22,857 nt of DNA, taken from Minisyncoccota bacterium (GTDB lineage: Bacteria > Patescibacteriota > Minisyncoccia > Phycocordibacterales > Phycocordibacteraceae). The notes under the pieces were generated by a model. The model was not told the origin of the DNA and ran no database searches. It was given only the letters and a program-made list of their open reading frames with translations. The stretch spans positions 1 to 22,857 of the forward strand of contig JAQUAU010000010.1 in the NCBI GenBank assembly GCA_028687085.1, given 5' to 3'. Made by a program: the position numbers and the translations under genes. Position 1 is the first letter of the stretch, and every line of letters starts with the position of its first letter. Shown one piece after another: positions 19,460-22,857 of this stretch.

Positions 19460-19507
19460 AAAAAAACAAGGTTAAACCTTGTCGACAAGGTTAAACCTTG
19501 TTTTTTT
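19460..19507. terminator. bidirectional terminator between rpmA and rplI, built from a tandem repeat
   Basis: Two exact copies of the 17-base ACAAGGTTAAACCTTGT (19466-19482, 19485-19501) are separated by CG. Together they form a near-perfect long hairpin centred on GTCGAC, with one A-A mismatch per arm; each copy can also fold alone. A runs lie on the left and T runs on the right, giving T tracts on both strands, as convergent genes need. Confidence 0.85.
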
Positions 19508-19514
19508 GTTTTAT

Positions 19515-19958
19515 TTATTCTGCCTCGATCGTGATGGAGAACTTTCCGAAGGTGCCTGACGCAGACACCGGAACGTCGAATATGCCGACCTCCTTCAGCG
19601 GCTTTTCAAGTCGAATCGCATCTATCGGGAGTTCAATATGCGCCTGCTCCTTGCACGCTCTTAAAATATCATTCGCTCCTACCGCATCATAAAGATGCCC
19701 CTTCTCATTGACCTTCGCTTTGATCACGATGCGCGCTTCTGCGAGCGTGGCGATGTTCTGCGCGATGAGCGCTGTATCGAGCAAAGAGCGATCGGCCGCC
19801 TGTTTACGGCGCGTCTCAGCCTCTTTCTTGGCGACGGTCGTCGCGGCGACCGCATACTTCTGCGGGATGAGATAATTGAGCGCGTAGCCGTCTTTGACGT
19901 CCACCTCTTCGTGCGCTCGTCCGATATTCTTCACGTCTCTGGTCAAAATAACTTTCAT
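19515..19958 (-). CDS. rplI: 50S ribosomal protein L9
   Basis: Large-subunit protein with two RNA-binding lobes joined by a long helix; it affects frame maintenance. From ATG 19958 it has 147 residues and begins MKVILTRDVKNIGRAHEEVDVKDGYALNYLIPQKYA, the signature L9 N-domain, followed by the helical linker and a C-domain ending KFSITIEAE. GTG 19964, two codons earlier, is possible but gives a non-family start. L9 is reported missing in some CPR groups, so its presence narrows the affiliation. An AAGGAG (19986-19981) lies about 22 bases upstream, too far for normal use. Confidence 0.95.
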   Translation of the reverse strand: MKVILTRDVKNIGRAHEEVDVKDGYALNYLIPQKYAVAATTVAKKEAETRRKQAADRSLLDTALIAQNIATLAEARIVIKAKVNEKGHLYDAVGANDILRACKEQAHIELPIDAIRLEKPLKEVGIFDVPVSASGTFGKFSITIEAE

Positions 19959-19985
19959 ATCCACCGAGCTTACTGGCTTTCTCCT

Positions 19986-19994
19986 TATTTAGCA
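19986..19994 (-). promoter_or_regulatory. possible extended -10 promoter of rplI
   Basis: Minus strand: TGCTAAATA just after the ctpA stop, about 27 bases before the rplI ATG. It would allow L9 expression independent of the protease gene upstream. Confidence 0.35.
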
Positions 19995-20006
19995 ACTACT
20001 CCTTCA

Positions 20007-21266
20007 TTATTTCCCGGTCGTGAGGAAGGTGATTGCGCGTGCGACTTGAGAATCGTTGCCCTGCGGAGTTTCTGCCTTTTTGTAGGCGACCGTGATATCC
20101 GGCGTAACGCCGTTGCCCATGATCCAGTGGCCCGCGGGCGTAATCCAGCGCGCAACCGTCACCTTGAGCGAACCGCCGTCGAGATCGATCAGCGTCTGCA
20201 CCGACCCTTTGCCGAATGACTTCGCACCAATCAACGTTGCGGCGTGATTGTCTTGAAGCGCCCCCGCGAAGATTTCAGATGCTGAGGCGGAGCCGCCGTC
20301 GATAAGCACGACAACCTTGGTCCCTGCCGGCAGGTCGGCAAAGCCGTAGCTAGTGTGCGCCTGATTATCCTCCTTCCCGCCGAAATCTTCGGTTACGATC
20401 TTCGCACCCTTGGGGAGGAAGTGGCTCGCAATGTCGACTGCCGCCTCGAGATATCCGCCCGGATTAGAACGCAAATCGACGATGAGCTTCGTCGAGCCCG
20501 AGGCCTTGAAGCGTGAGAATGCCTGACTAAAGAGATCGGCAGAGTTGCTGGTGAACTCGTAGAGCGCAATATGGTAGACGCCGGTCGCTTCGTCGAGTCC
20601 GTCGTCGGTCTCGGGCACCTGGATCGTATCGCGCACGACCTTGATATCGAGCGGCTTGCCGGCGCGAATCATGGTGAAGCTTACTGTCGTCCCGATCTCG
20701 CCGCGGATCAGCATCACGGCCTTCTCGGTCGAGAGGCCGTCGGTCGACTTGCCGTCGATAATCGCTATCTGGTCGCCCGTCTTGATGCCGGCTCGCTCTG
20801 CGGGCGTACCCTTCAAGGGTGCGATAACCGTCAGGATATTGTCTTTCACACCAATTTCCATCCCGACACCGGCGAAACTGCCTGCGATGCTGTCGGCAAA
20901 GGCCTTCGCCTCTTCAGGCGGAAAGAAGACGGTATACGGGTCGCCATATGAGGAAGCGAGGCCGCTGATCGCGCCGTAGAGCCGCTCCTTGTTTGTCGGG
21001 AGCGTCGACGACGCGTGCGTGATGACAAAATTGTCTTGCAGCGCATGCCACGCCTTCCAAAACGCGGTCAAGTCGGCGCTCTGGTCGGGCGTCGCGTTGA
21101 GGCCGTCGCCGATGAGCGGGAGATGCGAGACGATCGAGGCCGTCGTACCACCGCCCGCTATCGAGGCGCCAGCGCCGAAGGAGAGCACGGCGACAAGCGC
21201 ATACGAGATGCCGCGCGCAACCACGCTCTGTTTCTCTTTCTCTTGATGCGATGACCCCGACTCCAT
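20007..21266 (-). CDS. ctpA: C-terminal processing peptidase (S41, CtpA-like)
   Basis: Membrane-anchored periplasmic or external serine protease that trims C-termini or degrades proteins and may regulate murein hydrolases such as the nearby M23 enzyme. The 419 residues have an N-terminal anchor (about 19-39), an N-domain with YGDPYTVFFPPEEA (107-120), a PDZ domain (about 128-212) and the S41 core. The catalytic dyad is visible as S328 in GGSASASEI and K353 in FGKGSVQ, with Q357 four residues on. The frame is open 65 codons further upstream, but that part is Ser/Cys-rich, unlike the family, and lies inside the divergent corA; ATG 21266 has its own -10 element. rplI follows on the same strand. 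Confidence 0.93.
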   Translation of the reverse strand: MESGSSHQEKEKQSVVARGISYALVAVLSFGAGASIAGGGTTASIVSHLPLIGDGLNATPDQSADLTAFWKAWHALQDNFVITHASSTLPTNKERLYGAISGLASSYGDPYTVFFPPEEAKAFADSIAGSFAGVGMEIGVKDNILTVIAPLKGTPAERAGIKTGDQIAIIDGKSTDGLSTEKAVMLIRGEIGTTVSFTMIRAGKPLDIKVVRDTIQVPETDDGLDEATGVYHIALYEFTSNSADLFSQAFSRFKASGSTKLIVDLRSNPGGYLEAAVDIASHFLPKGAKIVTEDFGGKEDNQAHTSYGFADLPAGTKVVVLIDGGSASASEIFAGALQDNHAATLIGAKSFGKGSVQTLIDLDGGSLKVTVARWITPAGHWIMGNGVTPDITVAYKKAETPQGNDSQVARAITFLTTGK

Positions 21267-21274
21267 ACTCGCAG

Positions 21275-21323
21275 AGTGTAACACACACGTTCGACAACAC
21301 ACCGAAGCATCACATGGTATTCT
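21275..21323. promoter_or_regulatory. divergent promoters of ctpA and the CorA-like gene
   Basis: Minus strand: TGTTACACT (21283-21275), eight bases before ATG 21266. Plus strand: TGGTATTCT (21315-21323), seven bases before ATG 21331. Both predict leaderless mRNAs. The 31 bases between them hold no clear -35 boxes. Confidence 0.5.
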
Positions 21324-21330
21324 TATGTGA

Positions 21331-22251
21331 ATGATATCTCGGCACGAGTACCAAGGCGGCGTATGGGTCGACCTCGAACAGCCAAGTGAAGAAGAGATGC
21401 TTGCGGTCGTCAAGGAGTTTTCTATCGGGAAGCATATCGAGCGGGAGCTTGTCTCTCCCACCCCTGCTCCGCTTGTCGCGGCCGATGCGGGCGCCCTGCT
21501 CCTGGTCCTCCACTTCCCTGCTCATGGCGCCGAAGACGGCAGTACCGATAATCAAGAGGTTGATTTCGTTGTGAGCGAACGCTTCATCGTGACGGTCCGC
21601 TACGAGGTCGTCGCGCCGCTCTATCATCTGAAAAAGCTTCTTGAGACCCAGAAGCTGGTAAACGGACACGACGCCCTCACGACCGATGTCCTCTTAGAGG
21701 TCCTCTTCGCACATCTCTACACCTCAGTGCGCGACCATATCGACCACACCGCCGACACACTCGCGCGCGTCGAGCGGGACATGTTCGACGGGCGCGAGCG
21801 CGCAACCGTGCGCTCGATCTCGCAGATCAGCCGCGCCTTTCTGCATGTTGAAGCCGCGCTTGCAAACCAGGAAGAGTCGCTCGGACACTTCTTAAAGGCG
21901 CTCGCCGATCGTGAATTCTTCGGCACCTCGTTTGCCGTGCGCGGCGAGCGCATCCGCGCAGAGCGCGCGCAGATAGCCCAGCTTATCTCGACGCATCGCG
22001 CGATCGCTACCGAGCTGCGCGAGACCAACATCGCCCTGCTTGAAGTGCGGCAGAACGAGATCATGAAGACTCTCACCATCGTCAACTTCATCTTCCTGCC
22101 ACTCGGGCTCATCACCTGGATATTCGCTATGCGCACCGAGGGTATGCCGCTCATCGACTCTCCAAACGCGTTTTGGATCGTGCTCGGCATCATGCTCGGT
22201 ATCGGAGCACTCCTCACTGCCTTCTTCGCCCGGAGACGCTGGCTCTTTTGA
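21331..22251 (+). CDS. CorA-family (MIT superfamily) ion transporter-like protein lacking the GMN motif
   Basis: 306 residues with the CorA layout: an N-terminal alpha/beta cytoplasmic domain (1-95), long helices (95-245; HIDHTADTLARVERDMFDG), then two C-terminal membrane helices (about 249-268 and 280-300) with a basic end. The FLPLGLITWIF stretch (255-265) matches the CorA pore helix. The defining YGMN selectivity motif reads FAMR (265-268), followed by TEGMP as in the family MPE loop. CorA needs GMN for magnesium transport, so selectivity or function may differ. ATG 21331 is supported by a -10 seven bases upstream. Confidence 0.85.
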   Translation: MISRHEYQGGVWVDLEQPSEEEMLAVVKEFSIGKHIERELVSPTPAPLVAADAGALLLVLHFPAHGAEDGSTDNQEVDFVVSERFIVTVRYEVVAPLYHLKKLLETQKLVNGHDALTTDVLLEVLFAHLYTSVRDHIDHTADTLARVERDMFDGRERATVRSISQISRAFLHVEAALANQEESLGHFLKALADREFFGTSFAVRGERIRAERAQIAQLISTHRAIATELRETNIALLEVRQNEIMKTLTIVNFIFLPLGLITWIFAMRTEGMPLIDSPNAFWIVLGIMLGIGALLTAFFARRRWLF

Positions 22252-22256
22252 TATTT

Positions 22257-22280
22257 ACATATTTAAACATTTAAATATGT
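22257..22280. repeat. AT-rich palindrome over the cysS start codon
   Basis: ACATATTTAAA (22257-22267) and TTTAAATATGT (22270-22280) are exact reverse complements separated by CA. The right arm contains the cysS ATG (22277-22279). It is a striking AT island in GC-rich DNA, and could be an operator, a hairpin hiding the start codon or an easily melted promoter. Confidence 0.65.
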
Positions 22281-22857
22281 CTTGGCTTGCGAACATCTTC
22301 AACAAACGGAAAAAATCCGGTGAGACGCGCCAGCCGCACATACTCTTCACCAATACTCTCTCAGGTTCGAAAGAGCTCTTTGTCTCGCAGAAGAAAGGTC
22401 TGGTGCTCATGTACTCGTGCGGGCCGACCGTCTACGGGAGCGCGCATATCGGGAACTTGCGCGCCTACGTCTTCTCCGACACTATCGCGCGCGTGCTCAG
22501 TGCGGCGGGCTATCGCGTGCGGCGGGTTATCAATATCACCGACGTCGGCCACCTGACAAGCGATGGCGATACTGGTGAGGACAAGATGTCCCTCGGCGCC
22601 GCACGCGAGAAGACGACTCCACAGGCGATTGCCGATCGCTACACGAAAGAGTTTATCGACGATCTTGCCGAACTCAATATCGATACGAAGGATATCCAGT
22701 TTCCGCGCGCGACCGACTATATCAAGGAGCAGATAGCGCTCGCAAAGACGCTCGAAGAAAAAGGGTTCGCCTACCGCATCAAGCACGGACTCGCCTTCGA
22801 CACCTCCCGCTACAGCGGCTACGGCAAGCTGGGGCATATCGACCTCTCCGCTCAGAG
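22277..22857 (+). CDS. cysS: cysteinyl-tRNA synthetase (N-terminal part, cut by the window end)
   Basis: Class I synthetase charging tRNA-Cys. Only the first 193 codons are present; the frame is open at the window edge. MYSCGPTVYGSAHIGNLRAY (about 45-64) combines the zinc-ligand Cys and the HIGN form of the HIGH motif, and NITDVGHLTSDGDTGEDKM follows as in all CysRS. FIDDLAELNI, and PRATDYI further on, also fit. About 24 basic and polar residues (MSWLANIFNKRKKSGETRQ...) precede the usual start, so either the protein has an extension or initiation occurs later; no better start is visible. It follows the CorA-like gene by 25 AT-rich bases. Confidence 0.95.
   Translation, partial: MSWLANIFNKRKKSGETRQPHILFTNTLSGSKELFVSQKKGLVLMYSCGPTVYGSAHIGNLRAYVFSDTIARVLSAAGYRVRRVINITDVGHLTSDGDTGEDKMSLGAAREKTTPQAIADRYTKEFIDDLAELNIDTKDIQFPRATDYIKEQIALAKTLEEKGFAYRIKHGLAFDTSRYSGYGKLGHIDLSAQ

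Noticed and set aside
21267..21461. 65-codon upstream extension of the ctpA frame
   Set aside because: The extra residues are Ser/Cys-rich and unlike the family, overlap the divergent CorA-like gene, and precede an ATG that has its own -10 element.
1..22857. Alternative genetic code with reassigned UGA, known in some CPR lineages
   Set aside because: UGA acts as a normal stop in several genes (for example mraY, gltX and the CorA-like gene), and no gene has internal in-frame UGA codons.

Overview
The window looks like a piece of a small, densely packed bacterial genome from the Candidate Phyla Radiation (Patescibacteria), most likely a Parcubacteria lineage. This is inferred from the style of the proteins: short or divergent versions of universal enzymes, an archaeal-type AspRS, a minimal GluRS, a lone PyrD-like protein, and small single-helix membrane proteins of unknown function. 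Genes have almost no Shine-Dalgarno sites, gaps of a few bases, and 4-8 base overlaps. Ribosomal protein L9 is present, which some CPR groups lack. The DNA is GC-rich by eye and the standard code fits all genes. There is no CRISPR array, insertion sequence or phage gene.

Layout. 1-2056: the end of a membrane protein, tyrS, a repeat-rich spacer derived from tRNA 3' ends, tRNA-Tyr (minus strand) and a 36-residue membrane peptide gene. 2057-6615: pyrD, trpS, an M19-dipeptidase-like gene and an archaeal-type aspS. 6620-17719: a long plus-strand run of pepA, scpA, a membrane protein, scpB, a D,D-carboxypeptidase, mraY, ftsW, murG, gltX and an M23 peptidase, then a convergent HhH-GPD DNA glycosylase and a 60-residue membrane protein. 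17720-22857: a 37-residue peptide gene, a LOG-family gene, an anchored Ada-like protein, rpmA (L27), rplI (L9), a CtpA-type protease, a CorA-like transporter and the start of cysS.

How it fits together. The window serves translation (five aminoacyl-tRNA synthetases, tRNA-Tyr, L9, L27), chromosome segregation (ScpA/ScpB), and peptidoglycan precursor synthesis, polymerisation and trimming (MraY, MurG, FtsW, carboxypeptidase, M23, CtpA). The cell-wall block resembles a reduced dcw cluster without murD between mraY and ftsW.

Most notable signals. (1) A recurring extended -10 element, TGnTAnnnT, ends 6-8 bases before the ATG of about a dozen genes on both strands, which implies mostly leaderless transcription; a second, smaller class has a TTGAC(A/T) -35 box, a leader and a Shine-Dalgarno site. 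(2) Palindromic elements sit in frame inside genes: a related double hairpin in two unrelated anchored proteins, and a perfect 43-base palindrome in gltX. (3) Pieces of the tRNA-Tyr 3' end are repeated beside the tRNA gene. (4) Several enzymes lack expected active-site residues.
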